DNA of 64,000 nucleotides from Haloprofundus marisrubri (GTDB lineage: Archaea > Halobacteriota > Halobacteria > Halobacteriales > Haloferacaceae). Below, one piece after another: positions 7,284 to 15,409 of this stretch. Where the stretch lies: contig NZ_LOPU01000029.1 in NCBI RefSeq assembly GCF_001469955.1, positions 434,001 through 498,000 on the forward strand. Direction: 5' to 3'. The notes beneath the pieces were generated by a model. The model was given only the letters and a program-made list of their open reading frames with translations, had not been told where the DNA came from and searched no databases. Every line of letters starts with the position of its first letter. Within the stretch, counting starts at the first letter, position 1. Both the position numbers and the translations under genes were made by a program.

Positions 7284-8639
7284 ATGACCGAGCGGATGCA
7301 TCTCAACCTCTTTACGATGAACTCGGTAGAGCACGTCTCGCCGGGGCGATGGACCTACCCGGGCGACCAGTCGCACCGCTACACCGACCGTGACTACTGG
7401 ACCGAGGTCGCCAGAACCGCCGAACGCGGCGGCTTCGACGCCGTCTTCTTCGCCGACGTGCGCGGCATCTACGACGTCTACGGTGGTAACCGTGATTCGG
7501 CGATTCGTAACGCCATCCAAACTCCCGCGAACGACCCGCAGGCGCTCGTCCCCGCGATGGCCGAAGTCACAGAGCACTTGGGATTCGCCGTCACGCGCTC
7601 GACGACGTACACCCACCCGTACCAACTCGCCCGCGAACTCTCGACGCTCGACCATCTCACCGACGGTCGTATCGCGTTCAACATCGTCACCTCCTATCTG
7701 GAGAGTGCTGCCGAGAACCTCGGCTTGGACGAGCGGATGGACCGCCAGACGAGATACGACCGCGCCGACGAGTTCATGGACGTCTGCTACGCGCTCTGGG
7801 AGGACAGTTGGGAGGAGGATGCGGTAGTACAGGACCGCGAGCGCGGGATGTACGCCGACCCCGAGAAGGTCCACGCCATCGACTACGAGGGAGAGTTCTT
7901 CTCGGTGCCCGGCCCGCACAGTTGCGAACCGTCGCCGCAGCGGACGCCCGTGCTGTATCAGGCCGGGTCGTCGGACCGCGGCCGCGACTTTGCCGCCGAC
8001 AACGCCGAAGCCGTGTTCGTCAGTCAACCGACGGAGGCAGGGACGCGGAGCTACATCGAAGACATGCGCGAACGCGCCGCCGACCGCGGCCGCGACCCCG
8101 ACTCCTTGCTCTTTTTCCCCGGAATCGTCCCCATCGTCGGCGAAACTGAGAAACTGGCCCGCGAGAAACACGAGAGCTTCCGCGAACACGTCAGCACCGA
8201 AGGGACGCTCACGATGCTCTCGGGCTTTTTGGATATGGACCTCTCGCAACTCGACCCCGACCAGAACGTCGAACACATCGAAACCGACGCGATTCAGGGC
8301 GCGATGAACGCGTTTACGAAAAACGACCCCGACCGCGAGTGGACCGTCCGCGAAGTCGCGGAGTTCTCGGGACTCGGCTCTACGTCGCCCGTCGTCGTCG
8401 GTACTCCAGAGCAAGTGGCCGACAAACTGCAGTACTGGTTCGAAGAAGTCGGCGTCCACGGCTTCAACGTCAAGGAGATTTCGCGACCGGGCACGCTGAA
8501 CGACTTCGTGAACCTCGTCGTGCCGATTCTCCGTGAACGCGACTTGGTACGCGAGGCGTACGAGGGCGAGACGCTGCGCGAGAACGTGCTTGGGGCAGGG
8601 CAGCGTCGACTTCGGGACGACCATCCGGCGAAGCAGTGA
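7284..8639 (+). CDS. LLM-class flavin-dependent monooxygenase (NtaA/SnaA/DszA-like)
   Basis: The 451-residue protein starts MTERMHLNLFTMNSVEHVSPGRW and contains the RYTDRDYWTEVARTAERGGFDAVFFAD segment typical of the NtaA/SnaA/DszA branch of luciferase-like monooxygenases. Later motifs are FNIVTSYLESAAENLG and VLYQAGSSDRGRDFAADNAEAVF. These enzymes use reduced FMN supplied by a separate reductase to oxidise nitrilotriacetate-like, sulfonated or other small organic compounds. No flavin reductase gene is adjacent. The length is as expected for the family (about 430-460 residues). The substrate is unknown. Confidence 0.85.
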   Translation: MTERMHLNLFTMNSVEHVSPGRWTYPGDQSHRYTDRDYWTEVARTAERGGFDAVFFADVRGIYDVYGGNRDSAIRNAIQTPANDPQALVPAMAEVTEHLGFAVTRSTTYTHPYQLARELSTLDHLTDGRIAFNIVTSYLESAAENLGLDERMDRQTRYDRADEFMDVCYALWEDSWEEDAVVQDRERGMYADPEKVHAIDYEGEFFSVPGPHSCEPSPQRTPVLYQAGSSDRGRDFAADNAEAVFVSQPTEAGTRSYIEDMRERAADRGRDPDSLLFFPGIVPIVGETEKLAREKHESFREHVSTEGTLTMLSGFLDMDLSQLDPDQNVEHIETDAIQGAMNAFTKNDPDREWTVREVAEFSGLGSTSPVVVGTPEQVADKLQYWFEEVGVHGFNVKEISRPGTLNDFVNLVVPILRERDLVREAYEGETLRENVLGAGQRRLRDDHPAKQ

Positions 8640-8736
8640 GCGACGACGCACGGGAACACCGAAAAGCCGAAAGAAAACCCATCCTCTCACGCCGGTTGCG
8701 ATGGGGTTTTGTCGTCTCCGTGACCCGTAGCGAGTA

Positions 8737-10596
8737 GTGACCGACGCAAACACGTCATTTCAAGCCCTCGCCGACCAGGTCGAGCGCCCGATACAGCGGG
8801 TGTTCGACGAGTACGGCAAACCGGAGATACGGTGGTTGACGCTCGGCGTTCTGACGAGTTTTCTCTCCCGAGCGGCGAACCTCGTTCCGCCGCTGCTTCT
8901 CGGCGTGACGCTCAACGCCGTCGAAGGTGGTCCCGGCGCGTACACGCTGCCGCTCGTTCCCGACGCGTGGCTTCCGACGACGGTCCCCGAGCAACTGACG
9001 CTCTCTATCGCGCTCATCGCGGGCGCGTTCGTCGTCGCCGCGGTGGCGTCGTGGGGCCGGACGGTGACGCTGAACCTCTTCGCCCACCGTATCGAACATT
9101 TCCTCCGCGTCGACACCTACGAGCGGATGCAGGCGCTCGACATGGCCTTCTTCGACGACAAGCAGACCGGCGAGATAATGTCGGTGTTGAACAACGACGT
9201 GAACAATCTGGAGGTGTTCTTCGACAACGCCCTGGAGAGCACCATCCGCCTGTTCGTGATGGTGCTCGGTATCGCGGGCGTGCTGTTCTATCTCAACTGG
9301 CAACTCGCCATCGTGACGCTCGTGTTCGTGCCGCTTCTCGCGGGCTTTACCTACTGGTTCATGACGCGCGTCGAACCCGTCTACGCGGCCGTCCGGTCGA
9401 GCATCGGGGGGATGAACACCCGACTGGAGAACAACCTCTCGGGCATCGACCTCATCAAGACCACCGCAACCGAGCGCTACGAGGCCCAACGCGTCCGCAC
9501 TGCGTCGAAAGAGTACTTCGACCAGATAATGACCGTCATCAAACTCTCCGGCATCTACCAACCGGGGATGCAGTTCATCGGCGGGATGACGTTTCTTGCC
9601 ACGTTCGCCGTCGGCGGCTACTGGCTGGTCGTCGGCCCGCCGCCGTACGCAAGCGGCGTATTGCGAGTCGGGACGTTCGTGACGTTCGTGACGCTCGCCC
9701 GCGAGTTGGTCGCGCCCGTCAGCGAATCCGGCCGCATCGTCGAGTGGTACGAGAACGCGCTCGCGTCGACGCGGCGTATCTACGCGCTCCGCGACATGCC
9801 CGCGAGCATCGACGACCCTGACGACCCCGTGTCGCTCGGTACCGTCGAGGGCCGCGTCGAGTACGACTCGGTCTCGTTTTCGTACGACGAGAGCGAGCAG
9901 GTGCTTTCGGACGTGAACTTCGCCGTCGCCCCCGGCGAGACGCTCGCACTCGTCGGACCGACGGGTGCAGGCAAATCGACGATTCTGAAACTGCTCCCCC
10001 GACTGTACGACGTGAACGACGGGTCCGTCCGCGTCGACGGCGTCGACGTGCGGGATGCGTCACTGTCCGAACTGCGCGGCGCTATCGGCTACGTCGGCCA
10101 AGAGACGTTCCTCTTCGACGGAAGCGTCGCGGAGAATCTCCGGTACGGGGCGTTCGACGCAACCGAAGAAGAGGTCGTCGAGGCGGCGAAAATCGCCGAG
10201 GCCCACGAGTTCATCGAGGACCTGCCCGAGGGCTACGACACGCGAATCGGCGAGCGTGGCGTGAAACTCTCCGGCGGACAGCGCCAACGGCTCTCTATCG
10301 CACGGACGGCGCTGGCGGACGCGCCGATTCTCATCCTCGACGAGGCGACCTCCGCCGTCGACACCGAGACCGAACGCCGAATCCAGCGCGGACTGGAGCG
10401 ACTCACCGAGGACCGGACGACGCTCGTCATCGCCCACCGCCTGTCGACGGTGACGAACGCCGACCAGATTCTCGTTCTCGACGACGGCCGAATCGAAGAA
10501 CGGGGGTCCCACGACGAACTCCACGAGACCGGTGGCGAGTACGCGTCGCTGTGGGCCGCGCAGGCGAGAGCCCCGGTCGGCTCACAGGACGACTGA
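8737..10596 (+). CDS. ABC transporter, fused membrane and ATPase domains (exporter type)
   Basis: The 619-residue half-transporter has an N-terminal membrane domain of six helices (about residues 30-330). This is followed by an ATPase domain with Walker A GPTGAGKST, signature LSGGQRQR, Walker B ILILDEATSAVD and switch histidine in IAHRLST. The arrangement is that of type IV exporters (MsbA/multidrug class) working as a homodimer in the cytoplasmic membrane. The start is a GTG at 8737. It follows the flavin monooxygenase by 97 bases on the same strand but no functional link is proven. The cargo is unknown. Confidence 0.9.
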   Translation: MTDANTSFQALADQVERPIQRVFDEYGKPEIRWLTLGVLTSFLSRAANLVPPLLLGVTLNAVEGGPGAYTLPLVPDAWLPTTVPEQLTLSIALIAGAFVVAAVASWGRTVTLNLFAHRIEHFLRVDTYERMQALDMAFFDDKQTGEIMSVLNNDVNNLEVFFDNALESTIRLFVMVLGIAGVLFYLNWQLAIVTLVFVPLLAGFTYWFMTRVEPVYAAVRSSIGGMNTRLENNLSGIDLIKTTATERYEAQRVRTASKEYFDQIMTVIKLSGIYQPGMQFIGGMTFLATFAVGGYWLVVGPPPYASGVLRVGTFVTFVTLARELVAPVSESGRIVEWYENALASTRRIYALRDMPASIDDPDDPVSLGTVEGRVEYDSVSFSYDESEQVLSDVNFAVAPGETLALVGPTGAGKSTILKLLPRLYDVNDGSVRVDGVDVRDASLSELRGAIGYVGQETFLFDGSVAENLRYGAFDATEEEVVEAAKIAEAHEFIEDLPEGYDTRIGERGVKLSGGQRQRLSIARTALADAPILILDEATSAVDTETERRIQRGLERLTEDRTTLVIAHRLSTVTNADQILVLDDGRIEERGSHDELHETGGEYASLWAAQARAPVGSQDD

Positions 10597-10714
10597 TGTC
10601 CGGTTCTCAGGTCGACGGAAACCGTCACGACTCGGTGATGGTCTAACTGACCGACCAGTCACCCACACCCTCTGCCGTCTGCGCCATGTTTAAGTAGACG
10701 GGGAGTCTGTGTTC
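10597..10714. other. First part of a 362-base gene-free spacer
   Basis: This segment follows the ABC transporter stop. It holds no credible coding sequence. Near its end is the TATA-like element tttaagta (10689-10696) that precedes the candidate structured RNA. The remainder of the spacer, up to the small membrane gene ending at 10959, is occupied by that RNA and about 150 bases in which I see nothing further. Confidence 0.4.
10689..10696 (+). promoter_or_regulatory. TATA-like box before the candidate structured RNA
   Basis: The sequence tttaagta is a close match to strong haloarchaeal TATA elements. It lies about 20-25 bases before the first stem of the predicted RNA, a position that would place transcription start near 10715-10720. 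Confidence 0.4.
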
Positions 10715-10810
10715 AGGTGACGCTTCGCTTTGGAGGGCCGAAGCGTCAGCGGGGACCAATTCAGGGCGGCAAACGCTGCACCCTTGCTTTTCTCACGGGT
10801 GCGGCGTTTT
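10715..10810 (+). ncRNA. Candidate structured non-coding RNA with two strong hairpins
   Basis: A promoter-like tttaagta is followed by a perfect 10-base-pair stem, TGACGCTTCG (10718-10727) with CGAAGCGTCA (10739-10748), around an 11-base loop. After a single-stranded linker of about 22 bases (GGGGACCAATTCAGGGCGGC within it) comes a second stem, AAACGCTGCACCC (10771-10783) with GGGTGCGGCGTTT (10797-10809), which has one G-U pair and ends in a T run (10807-10810). No good open reading frame uses the region and both flanks are gene-free. It could be a small RNA with a terminator-like 3' hairpin, or a long 5' or 3' element of unknown use. It does not match 5S, SRP or tRNA features that I can recall. 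The strand is inferred from the TATA-like box and T run. Confidence 0.45.
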
Positions 10811-10958
10811 CCCCTTTCGCTAACGACCAACACGAGAGAGCGACATCTGTCCTCAATCGCATTCGACGCTAATCGTATCCGGCACAGAGTTGTACCTAAC
10901 ACCGACAGTGCGGTCGGTCGCTGTCCGTTTCAGCCATCGAAGAAACCGACGAGTCCAG

Positions 10959-11153
10959 TTACGCGTCAGTCGGCGGGTTCCGTGCTAAGCCGTCGAACAT
11001 CGCTGCTGAAGCGACGAGCGTCCCAGCGCCACCCGCCATCGAGAGCGGAACGACCGTCAGTGCACCGAGTGCCCCGCCGCCGAGAAGCGCGATACCCATG
11101 ACAAACAGTATCAGGTCGAACCGCGTCGGGACGGTCGATGCGAGGTCGTTCAT
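10959..11153 (-). CDS. Small two-span membrane protein, unknown function
   Basis: The 64-residue protein opens MNDLASTVPTRFDLILF and has two hydrophobic helices (about residues 14-36 and 38-52), separated by a tight proline-serine turn. It ends with the polar tail DGLARNPPTDA. Size and style match small haloarchaeal membrane proteins whose function is unknown. It stands alone, with the structured RNA candidate on one side and tRNA-Leu on the other, both more than 100 bases away. Confidence 0.65.
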   Translation of the reverse strand: MNDLASTVPTRFDLILFVMGIALLGGGALGALTVVPLSMAGGAGTLVASAAMFDGLARNPPTDA

Positions 11154-11277
11154 GGCTCTAATTAGATGTTATTAGCCACCTTTGTGTAAGTTGGGGTCGG
11201 TCGGACTTCTGTCGTGTACGCGGGTCGTACCGGGTCGAGCGTGCGCTACTCACAACGTTGCGACGCGACGAAAACGA

Positions 11278-11362
11278 TGCGAGGGACGAGATTTGAACTC
11301 GCGAATCCCTACGGAAGCGGGTCTTAAGCCCGCCGCTTTTGGCCTAGCTCAGCCACCCTCGC
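11278..11362 (-). tRNA. tRNA-Leu, anticodon TAA
   Basis: Read on the minus strand, the acceptor stem GCGAGGG (from 11362) pairs with CCCTCGC (to 11279) and is followed by discriminator A. The D-arm (TGGCTGAGCTAGGCCA), the anticodon loop CTTAAGA with stem GCGGG/CCCGC, a long variable arm, and the T-arm GAGTTCAAATCTC are all present. The anticodon TAA together with the long variable arm identifies leucine. No intron is seen between the anticodon and its stem. The CCA end is not encoded. Length 85 bases. Confidence 0.95.
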
Positions 11363-11441
11363 GCAGTACCTCGTACCGGGGTCGTCCGCAAGTCGGTTTC
11401 GGTACGCACTCGTGAGTTTCGTCGACCGCTGTCGCGTCATC

Positions 11442-11637
11442 GACTCGTTTCTCTCGTCCGAGACACAACCGAACAGAGTTCGGTTCGCCTCTGACTCACT
11501 TCGTTCGTCAAAGACACCGATGACACGGTCATCGAGCCTACGCCTCGCTGCGCTCGTCGTAGGCACCGACAGACTTCGTCTGTCCATCTCGGACTCGTTT
11601 CTCTCGTCCGAGACACCGGCGAACGTCTCGCCAGACG
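11442..11637. repeat. Cluster of short hairpins with a 25-base direct repeat
   Basis: This lies inside a 313-base gene-free spacer (11363-11675) between tRNA-Leu and the peptide-binding lipoprotein. A 25-base sequence beginning GACTCGTTTCTCTCG and ending GAGACAC occurs identically at 11442-11466 and 11592-11616. Between and around them are small inverted repeats: AACCGA/TCGGTT (11467-11485), GCCTACG/CGTAGGC (11536-11564), GACAGAC-ttc-GTCTGTC (11568-11584) and CTCGGAC/GTCCGAG (11588-11612). It may be a run of terminator-like or palindromic elements. No coding potential is convincing. Confidence 0.6.
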
Positions 11638-11675
11638 ACAGCCACTAATGCGTGAATTTACTACGAATCGTGTAA

Positions 11676-13325
11676 ATGAACGAGCGGACAACGGACCGCG
11701 TGACGCGTAGACGACTCCTCCGAGGCACTGCTGCGGCCGGTCTCGCCGGTCTCGCCGGATGTGCCGGGGGCGGTGGCGACGACGCCGGGAGCGGAAACGA
11801 CACCGCAACCAACGGCTCCTCGACGGAGACACAGGGTGAAGTCGGTCCGGCCGAGACGTTGAGCGTCGCACAGGTGAAGACGCCGCTCGGATTCGACCCG
11901 ATTCAAGCCAACAACGTCCCTTCGCTACAGATAGTCGAGCGACTGTTCGACTCGCTGTACACCTACGCCGAGGGGACGGAACTCGTGCCCGAAATCGCCG
12001 CGGCCGACCCCGAAATCACGAGAGACGGAACCAGATACGTCGTCCCGTTGCGCGAAGAGGCACGCTTTCAGAACGGCGACCCGGTCACCGCAGAGGACGT
12101 GAAGTACTCCTTCGAGGCCCCCGGCCGCGAGGAAACGCCCAACGGGTCGGAGTTCGATATGATAGACTCTATCTCCGTCGTCGACGAGTCGACGGTCCAG
12201 TTCGACCTCGCGTATTCCTTTGGCCCCTTTCGGCACACGCTGGCGTGGGAACCGGTTCCGAAGTCGGTCCGCGAGTCGGACAGAGACGCGTTCCACACCG
12301 AGTCACCGGTCGGCACCGGGCCGTTCCAGTTGGTCGACTGGCAGGAGGGACAGTACGTCACACTCGAACGCTGGGACGACTACTGGGGCGACGAGCAAGC
12401 AAATGTTGCCCGTATCGAGTTCGAGCCAGTAGAGGAGTCGACGACGCGCGTGACGACACTCCGACAGGGCAACAACGACATCATCGAGGAGATTCCGCCG
12501 AAACTGTACTCCACCGTCGAGCAGATACCGAACGCGTCGGTGACGGAGACGCCCGGCCTCGGCTACTACTACCTCGCGTTCAACTGCAACGAGGGTCCGA
12601 CGGCGGACAAGCGCGTCCGGGAGGCAGTCGACTACTGCGTCGACATGGACCAAGCGGTGTCGAACTTCGTCGAACCGGCGGGCGAACGGCAGTACACGCC
12701 GCTACCGCAGTCGCTCATCGACGACTGGGGGTTCCCGCAGGAGCAGTGGGCGGAGATTCCCCACGAGAAGAACGTCGACGAAGCGAGACGTCTGTTCGAC
12801 GAAGCGGGCGTCGACGCCGACTACAGTTGGCGCATCATCGTCCCCCCGGACGACAAGCGCGAACAAATCGGCGTCTCCGTCGCCAACGGACTGCAGGAAG
12901 CCGGATTCGACGCCGAGGTCCAGCGACTCGACTGGGGGGCGTTCCTCGACGCCTACAGCACCGGCAACGAGTCCGACTACAACATGTACACTCTCGGCTG
13001 GTTGGACGAAGTCGACCCCGACGGCTACCTCTACTACATGTTCCACGAGAGCGAGGAAGGGTCGACCAACGGCTGTTACTACCGCAACGACGAGGTGATG
13101 ACGAAACTCGACGAGGCGCGTCAGACGGCCGACAGAGAGCAGCGGAAATCGCTGTACACCGACGTCGTGACGACGCTCATGGAGGACCGCCCGCACCTCG
13201 CCGCCTACAACCTCAAAAACAGTTTCGGCGTCCGTGACCGAGTCGCCGGCTTCGAGCCACACACCATGCCCTCACAGAACCCGCGGTTCGTCACCGACAG
13301 CGGCCGCGTCTCGCTGGAGAAGTAG
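11676..13325 (+). CDS. ABC transporter substrate-binding lipoprotein, oligopeptide/dipeptide family
   Basis: The 549-residue protein has a twin-arginine signal (TRRRLLRG at residues 10-17), a hydrophobic segment and a lipobox ending at Cys29, so it is exported folded and anchored by lipid on the cell surface. A low-complexity linker (about residues 30-55) precedes a family 5 solute-binding domain. Typical features are the PLGFDP region, GTGPFQLVDWQEGQYVTLER and the C-terminal YNMYTLGWLDEVDP. Family members bind peptides, nickel or sugars. No permease or ATPase genes are adjacent, so it is an orphan receptor or serves a distant transporter. It converges with the ferredoxin gene (39-base gap). 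Confidence 0.88.
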   Translation: MNERTTDRVTRRRLLRGTAAAGLAGLAGCAGGGGDDAGSGNDTATNGSSTETQGEVGPAETLSVAQVKTPLGFDPIQANNVPSLQIVERLFDSLYTYAEGTELVPEIAAADPEITRDGTRYVVPLREEARFQNGDPVTAEDVKYSFEAPGREETPNGSEFDMIDSISVVDESTVQFDLAYSFGPFRHTLAWEPVPKSVRESDRDAFHTESPVGTGPFQLVDWQEGQYVTLERWDDYWGDEQANVARIEFEPVEESTTRVTTLRQGNNDIIEEIPPKLYSTVEQIPNASVTETPGLGYYYLAFNCNEGPTADKRVREAVDYCVDMDQAVSNFVEPAGERQYTPLPQSLIDDWGFPQEQWAEIPHEKNVDEARRLFDEAGVDADYSWRIIVPPDDKREQIGVSVANGLQEAGFDAEVQRLDWGAFLDAYSTGNESDYNMYTLGWLDEVDPDGYLYYMFHESEEGSTNGCYYRNDEVMTKLDEARQTADREQRKSLYTDVVTTLMEDRPHLAAYNLKNSFGVRDRVAGFEPHTMPSQNPRFVTDSGRVSLEK

Positions 13326-13364
13326 TCGAACTCGCTCCGAACGGGTCGGCTTCTCGTGCCCGCG

Positions 13365-13700
13365 CTACCAGTCGACGCTCAGTGTCCCGTCGCCGTGGGG
13401 GTTCGGTGCGATTTCCTCGTCGGTCCGGCGGTCGATGACGTGGATGACGCCGTCGCCTTTTTTCGCCGGGCAGACCTCCGCGGCCCGGACGTTTTCGTCG
13501 AGTTCGTCCTCGCCGATGTAGTACGACTTCGCCTTCGCCAGTCCGGAGGCGAGGTCCATCTCCCAGTTGTCGGCGACTTCCGCACATCGGCCGGCCCCGA
13601 AGCACTTGTTCGCCTCGAATATTATCTTGTACGGTTTCTCCGCTACGGGAGGACCCTCGCCGCCGAACTCGCTCGGCTTCGTGACGCCGTCGTCGCTCAT
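13365..13700 (-). CDS. Ferredoxin with a single iron-sulfur cluster (three visible cysteines)
   Basis: The 111-residue protein starts MSDDGVTKPSEFGGEG. The cluster-binding pattern is Cys33 and Cys39 in NKCFGAGRC, then Cys77 in EVCPAKKGDG. There is no further cysteine, so only three cysteine ligands are available, the pattern seen in [3Fe-4S] ferredoxins or in [4Fe-4S] types with a non-cysteine ligand. It would carry electrons in the cytoplasm. It is downstream of the ahbAB and GNAT genes on the same strand (61-base gap), so it could donate electrons to tetrapyrrole metabolism, but this is inference. The acidic N- and C-terminal extensions fit a haloarchaeal protein. Confidence 0.75.
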   Translation of the reverse strand: MSDDGVTKPSEFGGEGPPVAEKPYKIIFEANKCFGAGRCAEVADNWEMDLASGLAKAKSYYIGEDELDENVRAAEVCPAKKGDGVIHVIDRRTDEEIAPNPHGDGTLSVDW

Positions 13701-13761
13701 CGTCTCGAAGTAGTGGAAGGTCGGACTTTCGTCTGTCGGTCTCGCGTTCGAAGCCTCGGGC

Positions 13762-14244
13762 TTACAGCGACTTCTCCATCTCGACGTGCGGGATGCCCGC
13801 CTCCTCGAACACGTCGCTCGTCGTCTCGTAGCCCAAGGACTCGTAAAACGACTCGACGTGCGTCTGTGCGTGGAGGCGGAGTTCGGCGAATCCCTCCTCG
13901 CGGGCGACTCGCTCGGCGACGACGACGAGTCTCTTGCCCCACCCCTCACCGCGGTTCGATTCCAACACGGCGACGCGTTCGAGTTTGCCGACGGCGTCAG
14001 CACCGTCCTCGCCGTCGTCATCGCCGACCGTATCCCCGTCGCCGACGCGTCGCAGACGCGCGACGCCCACGGCCGTCTCGCCGTCGTATGCGACGAAGTG
14101 AATCGCCTCGTCGTCGTACTCGTCCCACTCCAGTTCCTCGGGAACGTCCTGCTCGTCGACGAACACCGCCTCGCGGACGCCGAAGGCATCTCTGCGCTCT
14201 GCCTCGCTCTCGACTTGCTTTACTGTCCTCTTTGCTCGCGTCAC
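13762..14244 (-). CDS. GNAT family N-acetyltransferase (ElaA-like)
   Basis: The 160-residue protein carries the GNAT acetyl-CoA pocket: LERVAVLESNRGEGWGKRLV corresponds to motif A (R/Q-x-x-G-x-G/A) and is followed by the AELRLHAQTHVESFYESLGY core. The N-terminal FVDEQDVPEELEWDEYD is typical of ElaA/YjcF relatives. The insert GDGDTVGDDDGEDGADAVG is an acidic loop. The target is unknown. Its ATG overlaps the ahbAB stop by 4 bases (ATGA), so translation is probably coupled. Confidence 0.82.
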   Translation of the reverse strand: MTRAKRTVKQVESEAERRDAFGVREAVFVDEQDVPEELEWDEYDDEAIHFVAYDGETAVGVARLRRVGDGDTVGDDDGEDGADAVGKLERVAVLESNRGEGWGKRLVVVAERVAREEGFAELRLHAQTHVESFYESLGYETTSDVFEEAGIPHVEMEKSL

Positions 14245-15332
14245 GTCTCGTCACCGACGAGTTCGTCGTACTGCGCGCCCGTCTGTTTGAGCGTCTCCGT
14301 GGAGTAGAGCCGTTCGTGGTCGAACGGCAGATACTCCGACGCGAGTTCGTCTATCTTCTCGTCGACGACGTCGGCTTCGCGGCCGTGAATCATCGTGAAG
14401 AGATTGTACGGCCACTCCTGTTCGGGGCGTCGCGGGCGGTGGTAACAGAGCGTCACGTACGGCAGCGACCCGACCTGCTCGCCGCGGGCGTCGAGTTCGT
14501 CGTCGGGGACGTCCCAGACCACCATGCAGTTGTTCCGGAAGCCAGTGACGACGTGGTTGACGACGCAACCAATTCGCTTGATACAGCCGTCGTCGAGTAG
14601 TCGTTGGACCGCTGCGAGCACGTCGTCGACGTCCGCGTCGATGTTCTCGGCGATGTCAGTGTACGGCGTCGCCGACAGCGGAAACCCGTCCTGAATTTCG
14701 AGAAGCAGGTTCGCTTCGAGTTCGGAGAGGCCGCCCGTCGCCTCCTCGCTGATGCGCGTCGCGGTCACCTCCGTCTCGGTCAGACTCTCGCGCGCTCGCG
14801 GCTCCGCCGCTCGCTCGTCCGGAAACGCGAGCGTCTCCCGCGCGAACCGGTCGTCGTTGACGACAGGGAACTCCAAGTCGATGTAGTAGTCGGTGAGCAT
14901 CGGGAGGTTCAGCACCTCACAGCCGGTTCGCTCCTCGATTTCGTCGAGAATCCGGTCGCGCGTCGCTCTGGAGCCGGCAGTGACGACGAACCACATGTTC
15001 CACTCGTGCTCGCGGCGGTAGTTGTGGTTCACCTGCTGGTAGCCGTTGATTATCTCGGCGACTTCCTCGAATCGCTCCTCGGGTGCTCTCACCGCCGCGA
15101 GCGTCGAACTGCCGATGACCGGCGGGTTGAGCACCGCGCCGAACCGTCGGAAGATACCCTGCTCGCGGAGGTGTTCGACCCGCGAGAGCGCGTCGGCTTC
15201 GGAGACACCCAACTCCTCGCCGACGACGCGGAACGGTCGTTCGACGACGGGGAACTCGCTTTGGTACTCGTCGACGAGGGCGGCGTCGACGGCGTCGAGG
15301 TCGGTCCGCCAGTCGGCGTCTACGGGACCCAT
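14241..15332 (-). CDS. Siroheme decarboxylase with AhbA- and AhbB-like halves fused (Lrp/AsnC fold)
   Basis: The 363-residue protein contains two tandem units, each an AsnC-type winged helix plus an alpha-beta domain. The first (about 1-165) has GIFRRFGAVLNP and NHNYRREHEWNMWF. The second (about 200-363) has GCIKRIGCVVNH and CYHRPRRPEQEWPYNLF. Known AhbA and AhbB are separate subunits of about 150-180 residues that together decarboxylate siroheme to didecarboxysiroheme in the archaeal alternative heme pathway. The histidine and arginine-rich segments named above match their active-site regions. A DNA-binding role is less likely but not excluded. A GNAT gene and a ferredoxin gene follow on the same strand. 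Confidence 0.8.
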   Translation of the reverse strand: MGPVDADWRTDLDAVDAALVDEYQSEFPVVERPFRVVGEELGVSEADALSRVEHLREQGIFRRFGAVLNPPVIGSSTLAAVRAPEERFEEVAEIINGYQQVNHNYRREHEWNMWFVVTAGSRATRDRILDEIEERTGCEVLNLPMLTDYYIDLEFPVVNDDRFARETLAFPDERAAEPRARESLTETEVTATRISEEATGGLSELEANLLLEIQDGFPLSATPYTDIAENIDADVDDVLAAVQRLLDDGCIKRIGCVVNHVVTGFRNNCMVVWDVPDDELDARGEQVGSLPYVTLCYHRPRRPEQEWPYNLFTMIHGREADVVDEKIDELASEYLPFDHERLYSTETLKQTGAQYDELVGDET

Positions 15333-15409
15333 CGCTCGGAGTTAGAAGGGAGGAAACCTACCAGTTTCGGAGTCCTGTCGGGCGAATCACTACGGGGAGG
15401 GAGGTGTGG

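Noticed and set aside
10690-10902. A 70-residue minus-strand frame across the candidate RNA
   Set aside because: It has no start or composition typical of the genome, and the palindromic stems better explain the region.
10597-10958. 5S rRNA, SRP RNA or RNase P RNA
   Set aside because: The stems and linker do not show the known helices or conserved loops of these RNAs, and the length is too short for SRP or RNase P RNA.
11363-11675. Open frames of about 80-140 residues across the hairpin cluster
   Set aside because: They are made of repeated Ser/Arg/Thr-rich words arising from the palindromes, and both strands are equally open.
13365-14189. A single 274-residue minus-strand protein across the ferredoxin and GNAT genes
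   Set aside because: Only the last 111 residues are ferredoxin-like; the rest is Ser/Thr/Arg-rich and is opposed by the GNAT reading frame with clear acetyl-CoA motifs.
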